Below, in pieces: positions 1 through 5,394 of a stretch of DNA of 5,532 bases. A program made the translations under genes and the position numbers. The notes beneath the pieces were generated by a model. The model worked only from the letters and a program-made list of their open reading frames with translations. It made no database searches and had not been told where the DNA came from. The stretch's first letter is position 1, and each line of letters starts with the position of its first letter. Origin of the DNA: Lysobacterales bacterium UBA2790 (GTDB lineage: Bacteria; Pseudomonadota; Gammaproteobacteria; Xanthomonadales; Xanthomonadaceae); contig DEHW01000109.1 in the NCBI GenBank assembly GCA_002352135.1, positions 4,646-10,177 on the forward strand, in the 5' to 3' direction.

Positions 1-747
1 GGCGATGCCTATACCCGGCGCTTCTATCGTCGGCTGAATCGCTACTCGGCCAATCTCGCCTTGGTTGCCGACACCTCGATGTTGACCTTGGGCGGCAAGC
101 TCAAGTTCAAGGAAAGCCTGTCGGCGCGATTGGGTGATGTCCTCAGCCTGCTTTACATCGCCTCCTCAGTGTTGAAGCGTTACGAGGATCGCGAGCGCCC
201 AGCAGGCGAACAACCATTGCTGGCCTGGGCCTTGTTCGACATCAACCATCGCATCGAACTCGCGCTCTCAGCCGCGTTGCGTAATTTTCCCATTCGACCG
301 GTGGGCTGGCTGCTTTGGCTGTTGGTGTTTCCGTGGGGACGCCGTGCCCAGGCACCGTCGGATCGGCTGGGCCATCGTGCCGCCAGCCTGCTGCTGACAC
401 CCAGCGATACGCGTGATCGTCTGAGCGAGGGTGTGTTCACCACGCCTTGCGCCAACAACCCGGCAGGACGAGTGAACGCCGCACTACCCAAGGTGATCGC
501 CGCCGAACCTGTCGAGCGCAAGTTGCTCAAGGCGATCAAATCCGGCGAGATCGCCGCACTCGATGCCGAGGCGCAACTTCAGGAAGCACGCCTGAAGGGC
601 ATTCTGAGCGCGGAAGAAGCCTCAATGCTGCACGAGGTCCGTCTGCTGGTGGATGACATTATCGCGGTCGACGATTTCGACCCCGCAGAGCTTGAATCGG
701 CCACAATGCTGCGTCGCCACAACGCACGCGTCGACCACGCTGCCTGA
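1..747 (+). CDS. fadE: Acyl-CoA dehydrogenase FadE, C-terminal part (5' end outside window)
   Basis: The reading frame is open from the first base and ends at TGA 745-747, giving the last 248 residues. FadE catalyses the first step of fatty-acid beta-oxidation, oxidising acyl-CoA to trans-2-enoyl-CoA with FAD. E. coli FadE is about 814 residues, so roughly the last third is present: the end of the acyl-CoA dehydrogenase C-terminal helical domain (for example SARLGDVLSLLYIASSVLKR) and the FadE-specific extension (DUF1974 type). The extension shows the typical PWGRR segment, ASLLLTPSDTRDRLSEGVF, and the closing signature IAVDDFDPAEL about 15 residues before the stop. The catalytic base and FAD-binding parts lie upstream and cannot be judged. 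No frameshift is seen. The gene is followed by a stem-loop at 761-789. Identification rests on recalled family motifs and is strong for the family; whether it is the only fadE copy is unknown. Confidence 0.9.
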   Translation, partial: GDAYTRRFYRRLNRYSANLALVADTSMLTLGGKLKFKESLSARLGDVLSLLYIASSVLKRYEDRERPAGEQPLLAWALFDINHRIELALSAALRNFPIRPVGWLLWLLVFPWGRRAQAPSDRLGHRAASLLLTPSDTRDRLSEGVFTTPCANNPAGRVNAALPKVIAAEPVERKLLKAIKSGEIAALDAEAQLQEARLKGILSAEEASMLHEVRLLVDDIIAVDDFDPAELESATMLRRHNARVDHAA

Positions 748-760
748 CAATTCCAGCGTT

Positions 761-789
761 GCGCTTGAGGCACGCGTTGCTTCAAGCGC
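761..789 (+). terminator. Strong stem-loop after fadE, without U-tract
   Basis: GCGCTTGA at 761-768 pairs with TCAAGCGC at 782-789. The stem continues through a G-T wobble (769/781) and GC/GC (770-771 with 779-780), giving 11 pairs around a 7-base loop. It starts 13 bases after the fadE stop. The bases after it (TTCGATCC) are not a U-tract on either strand, so it is not a classical intrinsic terminator. It could protect the 3' end of the fadE mRNA or work with Rho. The rest of the 748-921 gap shows no gene and no convincing promoter, although the cupin gene probably has one there. Confidence 0.45.
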
Positions 790-909
790 TTCGATCCTTG
801 CGCCGCAGCAGACCGGGCCTCACACAACTTCACGATCTGCCTTCAAACTGCCATCGGAATTTATCCGAGCCTTAACGTCCACCATGGTCTTATTGCGACC
901 TGTGCAGGG

Positions 910-917
910 AAGGAGGT
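910..917 (+). promoter_or_regulatory. Shine-Dalgarno of the cupin gene
   Basis: AAGGAGGT matches the 16S rRNA anti-Shine-Dalgarno over eight bases and ends 4 bases before ATG 922. This fixes the start codon of the cupin gene and suggests efficient translation. Confidence 0.85.
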
Positions 918-921
918 CGAC

Positions 922-1500
922 ATGGCACGCAAGCCTCGTTTGATTCCGCTGATTCGCAGTGTGGTGGAAGACGGTATCCGCAGCACCCAACCGGATCTTG
1001 GATTTCTGGCACGCGAACTGGGCGCGCTGGTGCATCTGGGCTCAGACGGTCGCTATCAGGAGCAGCTCAACAGTCTGCGCAGCCGAGCCAAGGGGTTTTC
1101 CCGCTGGCTGATCACCGACAGCAAACGCCCGCCCTATTCGGTGTTTTTCCTGGTCTGGCCGCCTGGGCACATCACTCCGCTCAACGAGTTACGCGGCCGT
1201 TGGGGCATGGAACTCGTCATCCAGGGCTCCTTGGAAGTGCAGGAGTACCAACTCAGTGACGAGGGCGTCGCCCCCACGCGCAAACGGATGACCTGGCTGG
1301 GAGAAAGTGATGCAATCTGGTTTGATCGCGATCAGCACTGCGCGCATCGCGGTCGCAACTTGTCCAGCCAGCACGCCGCGATCACCTTGCATCTGGCCGG
1401 GGCACGACAGGCACGTTACCGTCTGTTTGAACGTCTCGGCGACAGCAGCTGGAACGTCCGCTCGCGAATCGCTGCCGTGGACGGCCGCTTGACGGTCTGA
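922..1500 (+). CDS. Cysteine-dioxygenase-like cupin (COG5553 type) with altered metal site
   Basis: This is a 192-residue soluble protein with no signal peptide or membrane segment. The start is fixed by a near-perfect Shine-Dalgarno. The core reads WPPGH (79-83), a central motif at 88-90, then GMELVIQGSLEVQEY (95-109), AHRGRN (141-146) and AITLHL (153-158). This order fits the cupin barrel of type I cysteine dioxygenase: GH...HxH...EG.L...HR.EN...S.HLY. Those enzymes oxidise cysteine to cysteine sulfinate with a mononuclear iron held by three histidines. Here the expected H-D-H is N88-E89-L90, so two of three ligands are missing; H142 may correspond to the third. The Tyr of the usual S-x-H-x-Y is Ala159, though H157 is kept. 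It may be a non-catalytic cupin, or may use other histidines (H83, H139, H151, H157). It is convergent with rpoH and ends in a shared terminator. The fold call is reasonable; the substrate is unknown. Confidence 0.75.
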   Translation: MARKPRLIPLIRSVVEDGIRSTQPDLGFLARELGALVHLGSDGRYQEQLNSLRSRAKGFSRWLITDSKRPPYSVFFLVWPPGHITPLNELRGRWGMELVIQGSLEVQEYQLSDEGVAPTRKRMTWLGESDAIWFDRDQHCAHRGRNLSSQHAAITLHLAGARQARYRLFERLGDSSWNVRSRIAAVDGRLTV

Positions 1501-1536
1501 ACGCCCCTGGGCGGTTGGTTTCCCCGAACAAAAGAA

Positions 1537-1558
1537 AACGCCCCGTTTCCGGGGCGTT
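1537..1558. terminator. Bidirectional intrinsic terminator between cupin gene and rpoH
   Basis: AACGCCCC (1537-1544) pairs perfectly with GGGGCGTT (1551-1558) around the loop GTTTCC. On the minus strand the stem is followed by TTTTCTTTTG, a good U-tract for stopping rpoH transcription. On the plus strand it is followed by CTTGTGT, a weaker tract for the cupin gene. It sits 36 bases after the cupin stop and 25 bases after the rpoH stop, as expected for convergent genes sharing one terminator. Confidence 0.88.
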
Positions 1559-1583
1559 CTTGTGTCACGGCAGGGCGCTTGAT

Positions 1584-2444
1584 TCACGCCGCAAACAAGG
1601 CCTTCATCTTCTTCATCGCGACCGATTCGATCTGCCGGATGCGCTCGGCTGAAACACCGTATTCGTCTGCCAATTCCTGCAAGGTCAATTTGCTGTCCGC
1701 CAGCCAGCGGCGGGTGATGATGTCGCGGGAGCGTGCATCCAGTCCCGCCAACCCTTCACGCAACACATCCAGTCGATTTTCCTCTTCGTCGTCTTCCGCA
1801 TAGCGCAAGGACGGGTCGGCACCGTGCTGTTCGAGAAAGGCCACGGGGGCGGGACGAGCATCGTCTTCATCTTGATCAGCCGGCGCATCGAAACCGATGT
1901 CCTTGCCGTTCAAGCGCGCTTCCATTTCCAGCACTTCCGCCACCGGCACGTTCAAATCACGCGCGATGGTCTGGACTTCCTCATGATTCATCCAGCCCAG
2001 ACGCTTCTTGCTCTTGCGCAGATTGAAGAACAGCTTGCGCTGCGCTTTCGTGGTCGCGACCTTGACGATGCGCCAGTTACGCAGGATGAACTCGTGCATT
2101 TCGGCACGAATCCAATGCACCGCAAACGACACCAGACGCACACCCTGATCCGGATCGAAGCGTTTGACGGCCTTCATCAACCCGATGTTGCCTTCCTGGA
2201 TCAGATCGGCCATCTGCAGCCCATAGCCGTTGTAGCCACGGGCGACATGCACGACAAAACGCAAATGTGCCAACACCAGTCGACGCGCAGCGGACAGGTC
2301 ATCTTCATCCAGGTACTGCCGCGCCAGCGCCTGCTCATCCTCAGGGCTCAAAACCGGAATGCGGTTGACCGAGGCGATGTAGGCGTCCAGCGAGCCCAGC
2401 GCACTGGGAATCGGCAGATTATGGGTCACCAAAGCTTGGTTCAT
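1584..2444 (-). CDS. rpoH: RNA polymerase sigma-32 factor RpoH (heat-shock sigma factor)
   Basis: RpoH directs RNA polymerase to heat-shock promoters of chaperone and protease genes. The 286-residue protein matches the family length (E. coli 284). Visible parts are region 1.2 ([20 protein letters not shown], 19-38), region 2 with the core-binding and -10 segments [19 protein letters not shown] (80-98) and [20 protein letters not shown] (102-121), then the RpoH box QRKLFFNLR (135-143), diagnostic for sigma-32. Region 4 ends in a helix-turn-helix [21 protein letters not shown] (253-273). An in-frame extension to 2573 exists, but it would translate the CIRCE operator and lacks family similarity. 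ATG 2444 with AAGGAGA 5 bases upstream is the start. The gene follows terC across 76 bases, unlike the common gammaproteobacterial ftsYEX-rpoH order. A perfect CIRCE lies 23 bases before the start, implying HrcA control. Confidence 0.97.
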   Translation of the reverse strand: MNQALVTHNLPIPSALGSLDAYIASVNRIPVLSPEDEQALARQYLDEDDLSAARRLVLAHLRFVVHVARGYNGYGLQMADLIQEGNIGLMKAVKRFDPDQGVRLVSFAVHWIRAEMHEFILRNWRIVKVATTKAQRKLFFNLRKSKKRLGWMNHEEVQTIARDLNVPVAEVLEMEARLNGKDIGFDAPADQDEDDARPAPVAFLEQHGADPSLRYAEDDEEENRLDVLREGLAGLDARSRDIITRRWLADSKLTLQELADEYGVSAERIRQIESVAMKKMKALFAA

Positions 2445-2449
2445 GGACG

Positions 2450-2456
2450 TCTCCTT
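2450..2456 (-). promoter_or_regulatory. Shine-Dalgarno of rpoH
   Basis: Read on the minus strand this is AAGGAGA, 5 bases before ATG 2444. It decides the rpoH start against the longer in-frame extension. It begins 10 bases after the CIRCE palindrome, so a folded palindrome in the mRNA would end just before the ribosome site. Confidence 0.85.
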
Positions 2457-2467
2457 GGAGGCGAATT

Positions 2468-2494
2468 TTAGCACTCTACCCAAGAGAGTGCTAA
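2468..2494. promoter_or_regulatory. CIRCE element (HrcA operator) upstream of rpoH
   Basis: TTAGCACTC at 2468-2476 and GAGTGCTAA at 2486-2494 are separated by exactly 9 bases. This is the full CIRCE consensus with no mismatch; one further pair (T2467/A2495) extends it, and T2477/A2485 would also pair inside. CIRCE is bound by the repressor HrcA, which is normally found at groESL, dnaKJ or hrcA-grpE. Here it lies 23 to 50 bases before the rpoH start codon. On the minus strand its proximal half-site is the start of TGCTAAAAT, an extended -10-like sequence, but this would leave a leader of only about 13 bases and no good -35 is seen, so the promoter is not assigned. The operator call is firm; binding by a local HrcA is inferred. 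Confidence 0.95.
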
Positions 2495-2520
2495 ACACAC
2501 TGAAAAGTTCCCGATGCAAG

Positions 2521-3513
2521 TCACTTGCCTGAGGGCTCATCTGCCACCAAGCCCTTGCCACGGCGTTGGTCACCTGGCGGCCAGAGCAGGCTGATCACGA
2601 TACTGGTCACCAGAATGGACAGAACCACCCCCAAGGAGACCAGCGAGTTCACCTTGATCACATCGACCAGCAGCATCTTGGTGCCGACAAAGACCAATAC
2701 AAGAGCCAGCCCATAGGTCAACAGATGGAAGCGTTCCTTCATGTCGGCCAACAGGAAGTAGAGCGCCCGCAAGCCAAGAATCGCGAAGATATTCGCCGTC
2801 ATGACGATGAAGGGATCTTCCGTCACTGCATAGATCGCCGGGATCGAGTCCACCGCAAAGATGATGTCGGTGACTGCGACCAGGATCACCACCACGAACA
2901 AAGGCGTGAACCAGCGTTTCCCGGCTTCGATGAAGCTGAACTGCTCGCCGCGAAAATCACGCGAAATCGCCAGGTGCTTGCGCATCCAACGCAGCACCGG
3001 GTTTTTCTCCAGGTCCGGAGTTTCGTCGGCGAACCACAGCATTTTCACGCCGGTGATCAGCAGGAACAGTCCGAAGAAATAAAGAATCCAGTGGAACTTC
3101 GCGATCAACAAGCCGCCGAGCAGAATCATGATCGCGCGCAGCACGATGGCGCCGACGATGCCCAGGATGATCACCCGCTTCTGGAATTCCACCGGCACCG
3201 CGAAGTAGGTGAACAGCATCAGGAAGACAAAGATATTGTCGACCGACAGCGACTTTTCGATCAGATACCCGGTCAGGAACTCCGAGACGCGCGTGTTCGC
3301 GGCCTCCAATCCGGCTGCCTCCTTCAAATACCACCAAAGCAATCCAGCAAAAACCAAAGCCAGAGCGACCCATATCAAGGTCCAGACGCTGGCTTCCTTG
3401 ACACTGACTTTGTGCGGCCCCTGTTGCCGCATCATCAACAAATCCACCAGAACGGCCAGCACGACAAACACGCCGAAGCCCGCCCACATCCACCATTCAC
3501 CGATCGTATGCAT
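2521..3513 (-). CDS. TerC/Alx family integral membrane protein (probable Mn2+ exporter)
   Basis: This 330-residue inner-membrane protein is close to E. coli Alx (321 residues). About eight or nine hydrophobic segments are visible, at roughly 10-28, 44-62, 92-106, 113-137, 142-160, 203-221, 235-256, 264-283 and 290-310. Two family motifs carry membrane acidic residues: [12 protein letters not shown] (86-97, with E86 and D92) and [12 protein letters not shown] (215-226, with D216 and D222). They lie in repeat halves, as in the TerC fold. Alx/TerC proteins are linked to manganese export and metal homeostasis; tellurite resistance is the historical name only. ATG 3513 was chosen because AAGGA lies 7 bases upstream and the protein starts as family members do; a GTG at 3582 would add 23 unlike residues. 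A yybP-ykoY Mn2+ riboswitch precedes it, supporting a manganese role. Use of the exact symbol alx is not certain. Confidence 0.93.
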   Translation of the reverse strand: MHTIGEWWMWAGFGVFVVLAVLVDLLMMRQQGPHKVSVKEASVWTLIWVALALVFAGLLWWYLKEAAGLEAANTRVSEFLTGYLIEKSLSVDNIFVFLMLFTYFAVPVEFQKRVIILGIVGAIVLRAIMILLGGLLIAKFHWILYFFGLFLLITGVKMLWFADETPDLEKNPVLRWMRKHLAISRDFRGEQFSFIEAGKRWFTPLFVVVILVAVTDIIFAVDSIPAIYAVTEDPFIVMTANIFAILGLRALYFLLADMKERFHLLTYGLALVLVFVGTKMLLVDVIKVNSLVSLGVVLSILVTSIVISLLWPPGDQRRGKGLVADEPSGK

Positions 3514-3520
3514 GCCTGAT

Positions 3521-3525
3521 TCCTT
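3521..3525 (-). promoter_or_regulatory. Shine-Dalgarno of terC
   Basis: On the minus strand this reads AAGGA, 7 bases before ATG 3513. It supports the shorter start and is the likely target if the riboswitch acts on translation. Confidence 0.7.
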
Positions 3526-3531
3526 CGAACA

Positions 3532-3553
3532 CCCTGAGGATCCAGGCCCAGGG
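3532..3553 (-). promoter_or_regulatory. Hairpin in terC leader, possible riboswitch expression platform
   Basis: On the minus strand CCCTGGG (3553-3547) can pair with CTCAGGG (3538-3532): seven pairs including one G-U, with an 8-base loop. It ends 6 bases before the Shine-Dalgarno of terC. No U-tract follows, so it is not a terminator; it could be part of a translational switch. Its link to the aptamer is inferred. Confidence 0.35.
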
Positions 3554-3607
3554 AAACAGACCTGCCGCGCAACCCAACACACCGTCTTGAACGATGATTG
3601 GTGGCGA

Positions 3608-3694
3608 CAAGGTCTTGCTCGTGACGAATCACCGATGGGACCGGAGGCTGCTGCCCCGTACTGACGACCCCACCGCGAAGAGCTACTCCCCTTG
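3608..3694 (-). ncRNA. yybP-ykoY family Mn2+ riboswitch (aptamer core)
   Basis: In the terC leader, reading the minus strand, CAAGG (3694-3690) pairs with CCTTG (3612-3608) to form P1. Directly inside lie the family's conserved strands: GGGGAGTAGC (3691-3682) and AGCAAGACC (3619-3611). Next, GCTC (3683-3680) pairs with GAGC (3620-3617), and GTGA-TTCG-TCAC forms a small inner hairpin. This matches the family design of a P1 closed by GGGGAGUAGC and GCAAGACC. The family senses Mn2+ and often precedes terC/alx or mntP-type exporters, switching them on in high Mn2+. The aptamer ends about 95 bases before the terC start. Boundaries are approximate, since inner helices were paired by eye. Confidence 0.9.
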
Positions 3695-3725
3695 GAGTGA
3701 CCAAGCCTTACCGACTGGTCTGGGC

Positions 3726-3748
3726 CGAAAGTCTACCTGACGAAAGTC
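3726..3748. repeat. 8-bp direct repeat upstream of the riboswitch
   Basis: CGAAAGTC occurs at 3726-3733 and again at 3741-3748, a 15-base period, between the ung stop and the riboswitch. The second copy is also within a short hairpin TGAC-GAAA-GTCA (3738-3749). It lies where the terC promoter should be and could be a tandem binding site, but chance is possible. No clear -35/-10 pair was found here. Confidence 0.3.
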
Positions 3749-3763
3749 ATGATCGTGTGAACC

Positions 3764-4468
3764 TCACGCAGGCAGCCGCCAGTCCACGGCGGTCTGTCCT
3801 CTGCCCTGCAGATAGCGATTGGCGGCAGAAAAATGGCCGCAGCCGATGAATCCGCGATAGGCCGACAGCGGCGAAGGATGCGGAGCGCGCAGCACGCAAT
3901 GACGCGTGCGATCAATCATCCGCCCCTTGGCCTGCGCATAACTGCCCCACAGCATGAAAACGACGCCCTCGCGCTGCTCGGCCAAGACGCGAATGACGGC
4001 ATCCGTGAACGGCTCCCAACCTTTGCCCTGATGCGAGCCCGCTCGCCCTGCCTCGACAGTCAGCACCGCATTCAATAACAGCACGCCCTGTTCTGCCCAA
4101 GCCTGCAGATGGCCATGGCGCGGTTTGGGAAAACCGAGATCGCGCTCGATTTCGGCGAAGATGTTCTGCAACGACGGCGGCACCGCCACGCCAGGCGGCA
4201 CCGAAAAACTCAACCCATGCGCTTGTCCGGGGCCGTGATACGGATCCTGCCCCAGAATCACCACCTTCACCTGCTCAAACGGTGTGGCGTCCAGCGCGGC
4301 AAACATCTGCCCAGCCGGTGGGAACACGCGTACACCCATCTCCCGTTGCTGCAGCAGATATGCACGCAATGCCTGCATGTGCGGCGAAGTCAATGCGTCA
4401 CTCAAGCGCGACTTCCAGCTTTCGTGCAGACGCACGCGCGCCAGTTCGGGCGGCTCGGCAGGTACCAC
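3764..4468 (-). CDS. ung: Uracil-DNA glycosylase, family 1 (Ung)
   Basis: Ung removes uracil from DNA arising by cytosine deamination or dUTP incorporation, the first step of base excision repair in the cytoplasm. The 234-residue protein is full length (E. coli 229). Motifs are all intact: the water-activating loop GQDPYHG (73-79) with catalytic D75, the uracil-binding strand GVLLLNAVLTV (128-138) with N133, the Ser/Pro-rich FSVPPGVAVPPSL (88-100), and the Leu-intercalation loop HPSPLSAYRG (197-206) with catalytic H197. The start is GTG 4468; no ATG occurs before residue 31, and HESWKSRL near the N-terminus fits the family. Only two bases separate it from the stop of the response regulator gene, and its own Shine-Dalgarno is weak, so translational coupling is likely. 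No U-tract terminator was seen after its stop. Confidence 0.97.
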   Translation of the reverse strand: MVPAEPPELARVRLHESWKSRLSDALTSPHMQALRAYLLQQREMGVRVFPPAGQMFAALDATPFEQVKVVILGQDPYHGPGQAHGLSFSVPPGVAVPPSLQNIFAEIERDLGFPKPRHGHLQAWAEQGVLLLNAVLTVEAGRAGSHQGKGWEPFTDAVIRVLAEQREGVVFMLWGSYAQAKGRMIDRTRHCVLRAPHPSPLSAYRGFIGCGHFSAANRYLQGRGQTAVDWRLPA

Positions 4469-4470
4469 GA

Positions 4471-5328
4471 TCAGCTCGCTTTGGCAGCGACTTTCGCGCG
4501 CATGATTCGACCCACCCGCAACTGGAACAGCAACTTGGTGACCAACAAGCGCTCCTCGATCGGCTTCTGCACCAGATCATTCGCCCCAAGGCGAAGCAAT
4601 GCAGATTGATTGGCCGGGTTGTCATCGCCGGTCATCACCAGCACCGGAAGTTGCGCACGCGCATAGCCGAAGCGCCCGCGAACCTGCTCAAGCAGATCGT
4701 GCCCGGTCAATCCGCCCTTCAGATAGACATCGGTCAGCACGATGTCGGGGCCAGGTGCTCGTCCCTCGGCGACGTATCCGTCAAGCAGGGCGAGTGCATC
4801 TTCCACGCTGACCACATGATTGACCTTGAGACCATGTTTTTCGAGCATGCGTCGTGTCGCGACTGCCACCACCTTGCTGTCTTCAACGTACAGCACCTCG
4901 CCACCCACCACATCCTGCGGATGAACATAGCCGCGAATGAACTCGGCCAGACTGGCGAAACCCAGCGACTTGTCGAAGTAGTCCGTCACGTCGTCCGTGA
5001 AACTGCGCTCCAGCAGCCTTTCATTGACATCGCCCGAAACCACGATGATCGGAATGAAGGCCTGCGGCGCGTGTTCGCGAACGAAACGCGCCAGCTCCAT
5101 GCCATCCATGTCTGGCAAACGCAGTGCCATGGTGATCAAGTCGACAACACCGCTCTGCAATGCCTCCTTGGCCGCTGCGCCCGACTCGCAGGACACCACG
5201 GTCAACTGCGGCAACTCCTGCTTGAGCACCTGTTCGATCATGCGGCGGACCAGCTTGGAGCCATCCACCACCATGACGCGTGGATTATCCGAGGTGATGT
5301 GCCGCGTGATGCTGTGATGCACGCTCAT
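4471..5328 (-). CDS. Response regulator with two receiver domains, the first degenerate
   Basis: This is a 285-residue cytoplasmic protein made of two CheY-like receiver (REC) domains and no output domain. REC1 (about 17-135) has MVVDGSK, so the acidic pair is D22-G23. At the phospho-acceptor position, in the context DLITMALRLPDMDG, it has Ala68 instead of Asp; S98 and K120 are kept. REC2 (about 142-275) is intact: E149-D150 in YVEDSK, phospho-acceptor D200 in DIVLTDVYL, T233 in VLVMTG, and K255 in VQKPI. REC2 can therefore accept phosphate from a histidine kinase, while REC1 should act as a pseudo-receiver, perhaps for binding or dimerisation. No kinase gene is in the window. ATG 5328 was chosen; a TTG at 5337 in frame would add three residues. 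Both lack a good Shine-Dalgarno, and ATG 5328 overlaps the stop of a small ORF by ATGA. ung follows after two bases. Target unknown. Confidence 0.9.
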   Translation of the reverse strand: MSVHHSITRHITSDNPRVMVVDGSKLVRRMIEQVLKQELPQLTVVSCESGAAAKEALQSGVVDLITMALRLPDMDGMELARFVREHAPQAFIPIIVVSGDVNERLLERSFTDDVTDYFDKSLGFASLAEFIRGYVHPQDVVGGEVLYVEDSKVVAVATRRMLEKHGLKVNHVVSVEDALALLDGYVAEGRAPGPDIVLTDVYLKGGLTGHDLLEQVRGRFGYARAQLPVLVMTGDDNPANQSALLRLGANDLVQKPIEERLLVTKLLFQLRVGRIMRAKVAAKAS

Positions 5329-5390
5329 GCGCGGCAAACCCGAGGACTGATGCCGCGCATAGCGCCGTTCACGACTTGATACCCATTCAT
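5325..5390 (-). CDS. Possible 21-codon ORF coupled to the response regulator
   Basis: An ATG at 5390 opens a 21-residue frame (MNGYQVVNGAMRGISPRVCRA) whose TGA overlaps the response regulator ATG as ATGA. An AGGAAG sequence lies about 9 bases before the ATG, and the ATG is four bases after the upstream stop. It resembles no known peptide. Its value may be to carry ribosomes to the response regulator start, which has no good Shine-Dalgarno. It may equally be chance; there is no codon-level evidence of selection in so short a frame. Confidence 0.3.
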   Translation of the reverse strand: MNGYQVVNGAMRGISPRVCRA

Positions 5391-5394
5391 GCCT

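Noticed and set aside
854..868. TCGGA-ATTTA-TCCGA palindrome before the cupin gene
   Set aside because: A five-pair inverted repeat is too short to separate from chance and matches no operator I know.
1189..1587. 132-codon minus-strand ORF over the cupin gene
   Set aside because: It overlaps a gene with a strong Shine-Dalgarno and family motifs, and would read through the terminator hairpin at 1537-1558.
1824..2471. 215-codon plus-strand ORF
   Set aside because: It is antisense to rpoH, has no recognisable motif and would start inside the sigma-factor gene.
2486..2494. Extended -10 promoter TGCTAAAAT for rpoH
   Set aside because: The sequence is near consensus, but no matching -35 is seen and the leader would be only about 13 bases, so it is mentioned but not listed as a promoter.
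2445..2573. N-terminal 43-residue extension of RpoH
   Set aside because: It would translate the CIRCE operator and overlap the end of terC; sigma-32 proteins start near MNQALV, and that ATG has a good ribosome site.
2566..3519. 317-codon plus-strand ORF
   Set aside because: It is antisense to terC, and its very high His/Gln/Asp content mirrors hydrophobic codons read backwards. The TerC frame has membrane segments and motifs.
3514..3582. 23-residue N-terminal extension of TerC
   Set aside because: It begins at GTG without a ribosome site, lies in the riboswitch leader, and has no family similarity.
4282..5379. 365-codon plus-strand ORF
   Set aside because: It lies antisense to the response regulator and the start of ung, both of which have intact family motifs. 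Its translation is rich in His, Gln and Arg without domains, as expected of a reverse-strand shadow in GC-rich DNA.
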